Origin: Saturnia japonica
Lineage: Eukaryota > Arthropoda > Insecta > Lepidoptera > Saturniidae
NCBI GenBank assembly: GCA_033032175.1
Contig: CM065325.1
Coordinates: 152,930-216,929, forward strand
Length of the DNA: 64,000 bases
Direction: 5' to 3'
Shown here: positions 1 to 10,357 of the stretch, piece by piece
Numbering within the stretch: position 1 is the stretch's first letter
Layout of the letters: every line of letters starts with the position of its first letter
Position numbers and translations under genes: made by a program
Notes under the pieces: generated by a model
Seen by the model: the letters and a program-made list of their open reading frames with translations, nothing else
What the model was told of the DNA's origin: nothing
Databases searched by the model: none

Positions 1-869
1 TTTAACCATTCACGCACGCACGCAATTTTCCCAAAGGAATAAATTTTCCCCGTTTTTGCAACATTTTTCATTGATGAGCCGCTCCTATTGGTCGTAGCGT
101 GATATTATATACTTTATAGCCTTCCTCGATAAATTAACTATCCGACACTAAAATACTATTTCCATTCGAACCAGTAGTTCCTGAGATTAGCGCATTCAAC
201 CAAACAAACAAACAAACTCTTGAGCTGTATAACATTAGTATAGAATTATTGAGGAAGGTTATAAACTATATAACTTTATGGTACAATCCTAAGTAGCAGA
301 TCAGTAACTGTGAACGTCAAGCAATCTGGAAGCCTGTAAGCAATTGTGGGAAGCAAAACGACTACACGGGAGCGTCGGCGGCGTCGCGTCGTCGCGTCGT
401 AGTAAGAGTTTTAGTCAAATAAATTTAACACTGGGATACCGTGGGAAACAATATCTAGTTTTAATATTGAAGACTTTCTATAAATTTAAGATATTTGATT
501 TCGAAACATCCTGTAGCTGAGTATTGTTATCAAGTATATTATAGTTAGTTCCTGAATATTGGCTACTATGCGACGTTACCGTGAGCAGAATGGCGCGGTG
601 GAGCGTGCCGATCATTGTAGAATGTGCACGCTAGTTCTGATTGTAGGTATGAGTGAATGGTGCATTTGATTAAATATTTATCTATGTCCGTTGTATTGTT
701 TTGAAACATAACTCACTGTGTTTGGATTCAATTTGAATAAATTTGGTCGAGAGGTCGATCGTCGCATCTAATTCGGCTGGGTCTCATTCCAGTAACTACG
801 TGAGATCTTCTCGTGTGCCACAGTGTCTCGAAACGAAAGTCGTTGACAACTGTGTGTTGTCAATTATCT
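1..869. other. Intergenic AT-rich stretch, no gene
   Basis: No convincing coding region. At about 160-222 lies the minus-strand copy of a repeat tail (GTTTGTTTGTTT followed by a block resembling CGCTAATCTCAGGAACTAC) that recurs on the plus strand near 7560-7625. At 364-402 there is a short CG-rich run of repeated GTCGCGTC/GGCGGCGTC units. Nothing else is recognised. Confidence 0.5.
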
Positions 870-1230
870 ATGTATGGTTTTAAAACTTGATCGCTAACTA
901 TGAACCTCGTAAGAAAGTTAAAGTTCACTCAAAGGTCAATGGAAAGGGCTTTGTTTGAAGTTTCTCTGCATGATCAAATCAGAAATGAGGAGAAGTGGCT
1001 GTGGACAGAACACATTGCTCATAGGACGGATGTCCGATGGGCTGAAGACTTCTCGAGTGGCGGCTACGTACCAGAATATGCAACGTGAGTAGACCCGTCA
1101 CAAGGTGTACCGGGGAACTGATAAAAGTTGCAGAAACCCTCGGAATGCAAACAACATAGGGCCGCTCATTGTGGCGATTATTGGAAAAGCCATAGGGCTT
1201 AGGCCCAGTAGTAAATGTCTTTCGGCTAAG
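870..1230 (+). pseudogene. RTE-like LINE reverse transcriptase, C-terminal remnant
   Basis: A short open stretch (900-1088) reads like the region after the polymerase of RTE-type non-LTR retrotransposons: a basic RKLKFTQRSMERA helix, then SLHDQIRNEE and an HIAHRTDVRW segment. The same block is seen at 23035-23475, where it follows a TYGAET segment. Downstream bases keep decayed homology to the C-terminal tail. Stops and missing upstream domains show a dead, 5'-truncated copy. Confidence 0.7.
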
Positions 1231-1255
1231 ATGAGGTCATAATTTATCTGCCTAA

Positions 1256-1477
1256 ATGAGTGTCTTTTATCGGTTATATTATGGAAAACATTCTGAAGAG
1301 TTATCTGATCTTATCCCATTATCACTCCCCGTTTACAGAATCTCACAGGCTGGCATTCGAAGGTACAGCTGTTTGGTAGCGTTCATCTCGGCAAAATTAA
1401 AGAAGTTTCCATATTCTTATTGGCGAACTGTGGAGATGTGGAATCGTCTTCAGGATATCGTTTTGATGGCGTTCTGA
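1256..1477 (+). pseudogene. Jockey/CR1-like LINE C-terminal fragment
   Basis: The 73-residue open stretch starts SVFYRLYYGKHSEELSDLIP and ends with a W-N-x-L segment (EMWNRLQDIV). This resembles the C-terminal region of Jockey/CR1 group reverse transcriptases, where the conserved W-N-x-L-P block closes the protein. It is degenerate: the final block lacks the proline, and no reverse transcriptase domain lies upstream. A second such 3' end is at 24190-24480. Clade assignment is by pattern only. Confidence 0.5.
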
Positions 1478-2060
1478 TTTACCCCCATATACTTTTATAG
1501 AATATACATTTATGCAAAAACAAAATTAGAGAGGTCTGGTCCTTGATTATAAGCGTCTGGTTTAAAATATTATATAGGCATACGACAGAGTTAACTCAAG
1601 AAAACATGTCATCTCTCACGGAACTTGTGACTTTGACACTTATAAATTGACGGCACTTATCTGTACAACACCTGTTTGACGAAACAAACTTTGTACGTTG
1701 CTACCAACTTACTAAGCTACAGCGGAATATGAACCTTACCGTAATAGAAAAAAAATTGACAAGCCACACATAACACTACCTTATTTAATTACAATATTAA
1801 AGTGCAAAATGCGATGACAAGAAATGAAATCTTTCTAGAGTTAACAAAAGGTTATAAGGTGACATATAAATCTGTGGTGGTTTTATACAATGTTAACTAA
1901 ACACACCCTTTCAATGAAGGAGGGACAATATTTTGCAACGATTTCCCGTCAGAGTACCCTATTGTTGGTGTAGGCTTATTTATGATTTAAAATTGACGCA
2001 CCCTAATGTTTTGGCGCAGGCAATGTATAATTACGGAGATAATTAAGTTTCGTGAATTTG
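1478..2060. other. Intergenic, nothing recognised
   Basis: AT-rich sequence with no long open frame, no tRNA-like fold and no repeat that I could match elsewhere in the window. Confidence 0.4.
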
Positions 2061-2061
2061 T

Positions 2062-2295
2062 ATCGTCATTAGCCTAGAGGTCCTGGGTTTGATTTCCAAG
2101 TTGAACAAAGTGTTATTGGATTTTTCTATGAAATTATCAGTAAGCAGCTCGGAGTTTGGCTTTGTGCCCGATTAATAGCAATAGGCTCGCCCCTTATTAC
2201 ATGAGACCTAAAACATACCCGATAATCTGTAGATGTGCACTAGTATACCTCTGCCTAACCCTTCGGAGATATAGGTGTGATGGTATTTTGTTATG
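2062..2295 (+). repeat. tRNA-derived SINE, degraded copy
   Basis: Matches the copy at 54126-54382 over most of its length: a tRNA-like head (TTAGCCTAGAGGTCCTGGG, B-box region decayed to GGTTTGATTTCC), then the shared body AGCAGCTCGGAGTTTGGC and GTGCCCGATTAAT, ending near GTGTGATGGTAT. The A-box to B-box spacing is shortened by a deletion, so this copy should not be transcribed by RNA polymerase III. A third copy lies on the minus strand at 51222-51446. Confidence 0.8.
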
Positions 2296-2989
2296 TAATT
2301 TCATAAATTAGTTATATAGAAGCTCTTTCTCTTCATGGGGTAGTCTGATTGGTGAAATATCACCATCATACAGAAGAACTAAGGTGAATAATCTTGTGTT
2401 TTATCAATTTTCATCTCCTATTTCACCATAAAAGATCACGAAAGTACACATAAATTGAATAACGACGTCACGGAACCATAATACAGCGTTTTTGAAGCGT
2501 ATTTTTTATTTAAATTAAAAGATATTTTTATATCACCTTTTCTGGTGTATTAGTGAAAAAAAATATTCATAAGTATTATTTCTACATATAAAGTGCTTAA
2601 AACAATATTCCAAAAGTAGTCAACCCCCGGATTAAGATGTATAGTATAAATTATTTGTAAATAACATAGAAAACTTTTCAAACATCGGACACACAAGACA
2701 ACCTCACTTGCACGTAGCACCCTGCTGAGCAACGAACGAGGAAATAGCGATAGGGGGGTGGTAGGGATGTACGTACAGCACGTCTCGGTTATGCATACGG
2801 TGAAAAGTCCGTCATAGTAATACGTTTATGTGTATATTCAGTTTCTTTTTATGCAGGTCAGCATTACAGTGGTGACTGAGAAGCTGTAGTCGATGTCATA
2901 CCGGCCTGGTGAAATGTTTCTTCACACCTTGTTTGAAGGATCCAATATCATAGGAAGAAGGGAACACGTTGGTTTTTTTTAATTATTTT
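2296..2989. other. Intergenic with one repeat fragment
   Basis: No gene. Around 2861-2975 is a block (AAATGTTTCTTCACACC and TTGAAGGATCCAAT) related to 24085-24140, so both are pieces of an unassigned interspersed repeat. The rest is AT-rich sequence without recognisable content. Confidence 0.4.
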
Positions 2990-3066
2990 ATTAGAACTGA
3001 CTATACTGTTAGCCTTAGGGGCCTTGGAGCATCTGATGGTTTTACAGGTTCACCGGACTTGAAAGG
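2990..3066 (+). repeat. Interspersed repeat C (TGTTAGCCTTAGGGGCC family)
   Basis: One of six copies in the window (others at about 10295-10357 minus, 15800-15872 minus, 16970-17058 plus, 54483-54550 plus, 58024-58095 minus). The core is TGTTAGCCTTAGGGGCC, a variable GC-rich centre, then TTTTACAGCTTCACCGGACTTG. All copies are about 70-90 bp with an A/T-rich edge. Superfamily not determined; it has no coding capacity. Confidence 0.75.
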
Positions 3067-4137
3067 GGAACACGTTGGCCCCCCAGCCATTCCATATCCA
3101 CACGGCGTACTTACTTACTTAATCTGTTGCCAAATACTTATAAAAGTTTTGAACATCTTTTACTTATTCTATGTTTAAAAACTTTGGAAGCAAAGCAAAG
3201 CTTATAGATTTTATCAATTATAATTAATGATTTATTCGCTTCCCTTGTGAATAGAATGAATAAGCAGATAACATAATACCCAGTTCCCTGATATCTAACC
3301 CCTCGCAAACACGCTTAGAATTTAAAAAGTAATCGATAATATTTTTCAACACTCAGTCGATTTGTCTGAAGCAAACCCTACCCTCTTCAATAAATGATGG
3401 TTCTTTATCGAACGCACTAAGCACAACACTTTCTTTACCGCAATATTAACTCAGTGCAAATTTCTTCCTTCTATACCGACTGACTTAAGTTTTAAGAGAA
3501 TACGATTTTTGCTTCAATTTTGTTAAAATTATAGAAAGTTTATATGAAATACAATTAAGATGTCCATATTATAGTTATTATCACGATGTATGATAAACCT
3601 AGCCTAATCATAGTAGGTATGGTCAAAACCGGGAGATGACAACTTTTAAAAATACATTTAAACACTTTATTTGCTGAAAATTGTATCCGTGGATGAATAT
3701 TTATACATTACTACACCTATAAAAGTAATATAAAAATATTTTTTAATTTAGTATTCTCCAAAAACGCGTAATAATAAACACGTCACCATGCCCGTCATTG
3801 TGGTATGGTTGAATTTATTATCTGTAAAGCAGATATTATTATAATTTCAGTTAAGAAAATTTTTAAATTTTAGCACCCAAATAATTTCCAAACTTAGTAA
3901 TAATTTAAAATTCCCAAAGATAACCTAAGTAACACGCAAGTGTGTATATATTTTATTGAATAATAATGTCACGTTTTCTGATTGGCGTTTCTAAACATGT
4001 GACTCATAGACATAAAGCTTACATTTCCTATGAAGAATTTAAATAAATTAACAGTTATTTTTTCCACCGATTTATATTTTTTAGGCATCAATACACTCGA
4101 CTCGGATGGACTGATAAAATACCTCTACCGTACCGTA
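3067..4137. other. Intergenic AT-rich stretch, nothing recognised
   Basis: Long AT-rich stretch without a supported gene or matched repeat. Confidence 0.4.
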
Positions 4138-4250
4138 TTGCAGGAAAATAACCCTGTGTTGTGTTCGTGCAGTGTTTCCAGAGCTTCTTGGGGAATGAGA
4201 GTTCAAGGTTGGCAACATGCTACCATCAGGCTGTTGGCTTATTAGTATAT
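4138..4250 (+). repeat. Interspersed repeat B fragment (CGGCAACGCG family)
   Basis: Shares CCTGTGTTGTGTTC, the GAGCTTCTTGGGG block and TTGGCAACATG with the better copies at 8787-8965 and 22258-22462. In those copies the tail TACCATCAGGTAGACCGTATG (or close variant) follows. The family is non-coding and very common-looking in lepidopteran DNA; its class is not clear from sequence alone. Confidence 0.6.
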
Positions 4251-4649
4251 TTAAAAAAAATTGTAGATGTGGCATCAATTACATTTTTTTTTAATTTTCG
4301 TTAAATAAAGTTGCTGTGTGGAACGCCTTAAACAAATTTTCAAAGCAAATAAGAAATAAGTATATTGAGTACTTTAAAACTCGTGTTCGCTTCTAAATTG
4401 AACCAAGCCGCGGTGTGACTGGCTAAACATAAAGCTTCACCTAACCCCTTGCAAATATCCAAACGATTTCAAATGATGCACGCGCCATCGGAAATATTTC
4501 ACATCCCCAAGGGTGCCGGTTTCATTTTGGAAAATTGCATCCCCTATTGTTGTTTTTTTACGAATTTCACGCAAGGGTAGGTGTGAATTCATCTTGTTTA
4601 TTACAACGATGGAGTTTTTGTGATTTCTCATATATTTTTTACTGTATTT

Positions 4650-4700
4650 TAAACTAGCTGTGTCCGCAGCTTCGCTCGAGTTGATGACAGAAGAACGCGT
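4650..4700 (+). repeat. Interspersed repeat D, 5' fragment
   Basis: The hallmark AACTAGCTGTGTCCGCAGCT, followed by TCGCTCGAG, is the degenerate start of repeat family D, whose fuller copies are at 17090-17600 and 59320-59830. Only the head is present. The flanks (4251-4649, 4701-4971) hold nothing else I can identify. Confidence 0.6.
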
Positions 4701-4971
4701 AATGCTCATAAAAGTCGTAGTTTCTTAAAGCTTTAATTACTTTTTATTGAGGTCTCTCGATAATTTTTTTTATCAGAACGAAAAATCTAAGGAGTAAGAC
4801 AAAAAACAAATTTAAAGTCTAACCAGTAGTGTTTGCGTCTGGCGCGTACAACGGTAAACCTCAATCATTTCATTTAAAAATATAGATTTTAATTATCTTC
4901 ACACATTTATATCTGCTAAACACGTTATTTAAAACAAAATCATAGTTTTAATTAATTTACCCCTCAATTAC

Positions 4972-4977
4972 TTTATT
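4972..4977 (-). promoter_or_regulatory. Poly(A) signal of the esterase gene
   Basis: AATAAA on the minus strand overlaps the last base of the esterase stop codon (TAAATAAAG). It would give a very short 3' UTR unless a more distal signal is used. Confidence 0.5.
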
Positions 4978-7900
4978 TAATTATTTTTATTGCCGAAAGA
5001 AGCTTTTGGATTCCAATAATACTTGCTGTACACTCTGTCCCAGAATTGATATCTTTTAGCGAATAAATCTTTCTTCATTTTCAATTTACTACCAATGTCT
5101 AAGTAATTTTGTTCATTCTCAGTGAATTTTAGCCATTTGACATTGATGAGTGAGCTCTCGTAGGCTGTCGGATCTCTGAAAATTGAAATTCCTCCTGTTA
5201 GATTGATATAAAGCGTATTACTTATTTTACGACCAGAAATATAATTAAAGCTATGCATATACTTTTAAGAGTGAAGTTGAAGCTGGTTGGATATTGTAGT
5301 AGAGGAAAGCCGAAGAAGGTGTAAATGGATTGTGTGAAGAATTATTTATAATGTAAGATATGATGTGAAAATTTCATTTCACACTAAAATGAAATGGTAC
5401 GATAAAAAGGTGTAAATACTGATATAACAGTTGATAGAGAAAAGAGAATGGCTCCTTTGTTAAAACTATCCAGGGACTTTTTATAGCTACTTAAACTTCA
5501 TGCGTGTAGCTATTATTTATAATTCACTTTACTTCTACACAACAAACAAAGTATATCATGCAAAATGACACCAATATAACATAATACAGGGCAAATTACC
5601 TTAGTTTATGAATTAAAATGAAAACCAAAACATGGTCAAAAACCTCCCTTTAATATCTTATTATAGTATTTTTTATAATAAATACAAATAATAATAAAAA
5701 TGACAAAAATCACTTTTGTTTTAAATCTTTTGCAATGTTCATGATTCACTTAAGCTATTTGTGTGCGTACTCAATCTTCTATTATTTTAAAGGTTTGGTA
5801 TTTTTAAACAACGAATGCTACTTCTATAATAATAATGTTCATATTATTAATATTCTTTGATAAATAATTTAGTAATTTTCTTTTATTTTCAGCATCATAG
5901 TGACAATTGACTAAATACACATTTATTTTCATTTATATTGTATCAGTTTTTTTTTTAAATTACCTAACAAAATAGACGATATTAGTTCTTCTTTTTTATT
6001 TATATTAAATTTATTAAATTTTAATACTCACCCGTAGATAGCAAAATCACTCCACATAGTAGTCATGCGATCCCTTGTATCCATATCCCTATATTTCGTA
6101 GTATATTCAAAGAAATCTAAAATATAGGCCGTTTGGTCTCTGTGACTCGCTCCTTTAATCCTATCCATGTAATTATGTTTAATATTTAAATTACCAACAT
6201 AAGTAAACTCGTATAAGAATACTGGTCTATTTAATTTCGCGTGTAATTTCGCTGATCTCATAATACCATACTTGAACATTGAATCAGAGAAATAATCAAT
6301 ATACGCTTGTAAGTTATCATGAGTTATTTCTTCGCTCTTGAAATATTGTTTCTTGATATCACTGATGAAGATGTCTCTTGCTTTTTCATCAGTAAAAGCT
6401 AAATCCGCTGGTAGAAAGTCAGCAAAGTTTTCATTCATCATGTCACTCCACTCGCCAAATTTGATTGAACGACTGATACCTTCCATATTAGAAAATCCAG
6501 TCAAAACTGGTATTTTTTTATAATCGCCTCTCTGCATTATACCGAGAGGAGATTCAGTTAGAAAGGCTTTTGAATTATCAATTTGTTTTTCGATGCAAGG
6601 TGCATATCCAAAAGTGCTATTAGTTAAAAAGAAGTTTTTACTCTTAGATGCTAAATCCGTAATGTTGGCATTAAGATAAAATTCATTCAAGTCCTTAAGG
6701 TTTCCTGTATCATTGAACCCAATGGATATAGCTATATTTCTAGCAGTACTTATAGGATCTCTATTGATTGTAAATGGAGATAATGCAGAGCCACTTTCTA
6801 AAATTAATTTATTTAATAGCCCATCAGTTGCTTTTGAAATAGCTAGCAGTTCAGCCATAGCCGCGCCAACGCTAAAACCAGCTAGAGTCACTTTATTTGG
6901 ATCACCTCCAAATTTAGCAATATGCTTATTAATCCATTTCAAAGCCTCTACTTGGTCCTTTAAACCTGCATTACCAGGTATGTCTTCAGTTCCAAGGCAG
7001 GCAAAACCGATAGCCCCTAATCTATAATTGAAACTTATTGTTACTATATCGCGATTTGCCAGATAATGGAATTTCGCCATATTCCCATTTCCTCCACCAA
7101 ATGCACCACTGTGAATATAAACGATTACAGGTACCAGATTAGATTCGTTGGCTATTTCTGGGACTAAAAGATTCATAGTAAGACATTCTTCTTCTCCATG
7201 AAGAATAACTTCATCATCCTCGTCATCCGTGAGGTAACATTGTTGACAGACATTATTCCTTACATTTGCTTCCATGATACCCTCCCAAGGTTCCAACGGG
7301 AGTGGAGCCTGAAAACCCATTTCGATTATTTTAATTTTATTTTTATTAACATAAAATTAAATGTGCTTATAAGTTTAATAATGTGATAAACAATGTTAAA
7401 ATATAAATCATTGTAGCTATTTTAGATTATAATACCTACTAGTACAACAATATCTTAATTTATACGAACAATTAGTTTTATACGAATTATTGTTGGCTTA
7501 GTGGATGTAAAAAAAAATACATTTAAACTATATAATAATATCTATAAAATAACACGGAAAAGTTTTTTGTTTGTTTGTTTAAACACGCTAATCTCTGGAA
7601 CTACAAGTCGGATTCGAAAAAAATATTGTTGTGTATGATAGCCAGATTTATGAAAGCTACAACTCTTAGTTAGCCTTAAATATTTGTTAAGTAAATCGGA
7701 AGTTGAAGTGTTCCCGAACTGCTTTATCCACGTGTGCTGACGTAATGGTTAATGATACGTAAATATAATGTTCTACAAAAATATTGGTCCTTAATATATC
7801 CAAAAAAAGACCGCGATAGCATATGGTTATCTTATATACATAATTTTTATTTAATAATGATTAAAAATTAATTTATGAGCATTATTTTTAGGAATGGCAT

Positions 7901-9255
7901 ATTAATCCTTACGAACAAAACTTTTTTCTTCATAAAGACAATTTTATGAAGTTAAATTTTGCCCTTTATAGCATGTTATTTGGACACATAGTTTAGGAGA
8001 TAATGAAAAATTGAAATAATTTGTACTTGCGGGAAGTGATAACAACTATGATAAACTGCACGGGTGCATTAGCGGCGCGGTGTTTGTCGGATAAAAACAC
8101 GGGTGAAACCGTGGGTCACAACTAGTTTTTAATATTCCTATTCGAAAATATCTATATATTTATGTCCCCATTTTTATTGCTTTAAAGGTTTTTAACATGA
8201 TATGTATACAGGGAATGTTTCTCAATTGCAGCTGCCAAAAAATACCTATATAAGTGTTTATCGTCAGTTATATACATCTTAGCGTTGGGTAATTAGCCAG
8301 TTTGTCAGACGAGTATTACAAAATACTTTACCAGTGAGTAAAATACTTTAATCTTTATATTTAATTTTTGCTGCCAAGTTAAAAACTACTATTAAATTAT
8401 TATAAACTTTAACGACAAAAACAAGAAACTTCTATTAAAATCGTTTAGTAATTTCATGCAGAAATAATAAAGTACGTTAATTATTCTACGCTTCCCCGTA
8501 TATATATTAAATTATTTATTATCAAAATCAATAATTGATTGTAAAATTATTTGTGTTCCTTCCTTCCTATAACATCGGGTCTCTCAAACGTAAAGTGAAG
8601 AGACACTTACGATGAATCTCTGGTTGGTTGCTGGTTACATTTGAATTACACTGTGCTTAACAAAAAGTATACTAACGTCACTCTGTGCACCTTCATGCGA
8701 CTATTATTTTTTTTAATCTAAAAACAATTGAGATAGGGCAGAAATTTCTTTGCCGATTTTTCTTTACGTAATTTACTTTATTACTTTCTGAAAATCGCAG
8801 CCAAATAACCTTGTGTTGTGTTCCTGAGCTCCAGAGCTCTTTGGGGTAGAGGGGCTTAATGTCGGCAACGCGTTAATTCTTTCAATGGTATTACTAGCGT
8901 CTGTAGGCTACGTTAGCCGTTTAACATCAGGCGGGCCGTATGCTTGTTTGCCGACTTAAAAATAGCACTTGTACAATAGATAGGTGAATACTAAGTTTAA
9001 CTTAATTTTCATTAAGTACACTAATTAATAAAATAATCCTATAAAATCTCACAACTCCCAAACATGTCTTACCTTATATCTGTCTCTCCCTTTAGGAGCA
9101 GTTGCATACGGAACCCCATAAAACTCATAAAAATCTCCATTCCAATATTTTTCACCACTCACAGCGCCTACACCGTCTAACACAACAACTCTTGAAGGTT
9201 TTTCCTCGGCAAATATATTAACAAAAAGTAGAAATAATATTAACACGTGAGTCAT
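4977..9255 (-). CDS. Secreted carboxylesterase (carboxyl/cholinesterase family), three exons
   Basis: Serine hydrolase of the alpha/beta-hydrolase fold that should cleave carboxylic esters outside the cell or in the secretory pathway. Exons: 9255-9073, 7308-6032, 5175-4977, all with GT/AG borders and matching phases, giving about 552 residues, the usual length of insect esterases. Residues 1-16 form a signal peptide (MTHVLILFLLFVNIFA). The oxyanion segment HSGAFGGG lies near residues 127-134. The nucleophile elbow is G-F-S-V-G with Ser207 instead of the usual GESAG. The acid residue is Glu337 in NMEG and the histidine is His450 in GASHRDQTAY, so the triad is complete. No stops or frameshifts. 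The start is chosen because it gives a signal peptide. Substrate (odorant, juvenile hormone, xenobiotic or pheromone ester) cannot be told from sequence. Confidence 0.93.
5176..6031 (-). other. Esterase intron 2 with a MITE-like repeat copy
   Basis: Donor GTGAGT follows the codon for Tyr in AIYG, and the acceptor is a TTTTCAG. At about 5445-5650 (plus orientation) the intron holds a diverged copy of the repeat seen at 14945-15300: GGCTCCTTTGTTAAAACTA at its start and TATCATGCAAAATGACACCA inside. No other content recognised. Confidence 0.7.
7895..8130 (+). repeat. Interspersed repeat F, copy 1
   Basis: Runs from GGCATATTAATCCTTACGAA to GTGAAACCGTGGGTCACAAC and matches 49878-50122 with frequent substitutions and small indels. 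The 3' end (CGGGTGCATTAGCGGCGCGG, then the GTGTTTGTCG block) resembles the GC-rich ends of many lepidopteran non-coding repeats. Class not determined. Confidence 0.7.
8787..8965 (+). repeat. Interspersed repeat B, copy in esterase intron
   Basis: Contains AACCTTGTGTTGTGTTCCTG, GAGCTCTTTGGGGTAGAGG, TCGGCAACGCG and CATCAGGCGGGCCGTATGCT. Matches 22258-22462 in the same order. Non-coding. Confidence 0.75.
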
Positions 9256-9861
9256 TTTACGTTGTTCTAATAAAAATTCGTATTGTTGGTTATTAATATT
9301 AACCTAGATAATTATAGATAAATAAGTTATGCAATTGAAGAATTCTCTAATCGGCAGATACCACGTAATTCTTTAAATAAAGCTGATTACAATTTTTACA
9401 TCGATAATTTCCTTAGGCTATCAGTAGGTAACAATAAAATCGACAATATTACTAGGAGCTTCATTATGAACATTACATTTGCTTTTGTATCGATACAAAT
9501 GGTAACATACATATAACGATATAACATGGAAATATAAATCATAAATATCATTATGGTAAACGCATAAATACAGATACATTCGGTAAGAAAATCGCAAGTC
9601 ACACCGTTCGCGTCAGTGGGAAATATATTATCATACTATATCCAATGCGGGTACGTTTCTTGTGTCCGGTAGCCAAGTGCTGTTTATAGATGCGTTTATA
9701 TCACACGATTTAGAGCCACTGTATGCCGACTTACAACACGCGGTACGAGACAATGCGGTGGGTGGTAAATTATGAAACTAAGTTTACTAAAAGTTACATG
9801 GAATGTTATTGAATAATTATTGCGTCTTTAAACACGGGTGTGTTCTCTAAACACACTCACT

Positions 9862-9862
9862 T

Positions 9863-9896
<34 letters not shown>

Positions 9897-9897
9897 T
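9862..9897. repeat. Compound microsatellite (TC)n(AC)n
   Basis: A run of TC units is followed directly by a run of CA units and then ACTAACTCGCACTCACC. Length is likely to vary between individuals. Confidence 0.9.
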
Positions 9898-10294
9898 AAC
9901 TCGCACTCACCCAATTCAATTCATAAATTATTAACAATGCTCAAGTACATTTCATAAATTATAGGTTCTGTCAGAGACTTAAATAGTCTATATATTATTG
10001 TTATATTTACCTCATGACATTGAATCAGAATTGTATATGTTATTTGAATCGTTATCGTGTCGTATATTATAAACGCACAAGACAATACCGCTTAATGCTG
10101 AATATATTCGGTTTAGTAGGTTTTCTTGTAGACGTGTATATAGAATACGTATTACTCGCTCACCCGTAGAGCTGAAGAGTTGCAAGAGTTTGATGTGTTT
10201 ACTTATGTTTTACTGTTTATCTGTGTACCTATTTTATACTTCTTTTAGTGCATTTAGTAGTGGGTAAAATTGGGAGCTACATAGGCATCATCGC

Positions 10295-10357
10295 CCCAAG
10301 TCACGGTGAAACTGTAAAAGCCGTCTGAGGCTCCAGGGGCCTTATGGCTAACTGTTC
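10295..10357 (-). repeat. Interspersed repeat C, minus copy
   Basis: Reads on the plus strand CGGTGAAACTGTAAAAGCCG, a GC-rich centre, then GGGGCCTTATGGCTAACTG; this is the reverse complement of the family at 16970-17058. Confidence 0.75.

Larger units (their letters stand above)
7309..9072 (-). other. Esterase intron 1 with three repeat fragments
   Basis: A 1,764-bp intron, donor GTAAGA after RDRYK, acceptor TTTTCAG. It contains a GTTTGTTTGTTT repeat tail (7560-7625, plus), a copy of repeat F (7895-8130, plus, also at 49878-50122) and a copy of repeat B (8787-8965, plus). The genomic reading frame just upstream of exon 2 is open only by chance, so an ATG at 7320 is not the start. Confidence 0.8.

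Noticed and set aside
4437..5258. Minus-strand frame of 90 codons at 4437-4709 as a separate gene next to the esterase
   Set aside because: It overlaps a repeat D head and has no motif. The adjacent frame at 4977-5258 is real only from the splice acceptor at 5175, as esterase exon 3.
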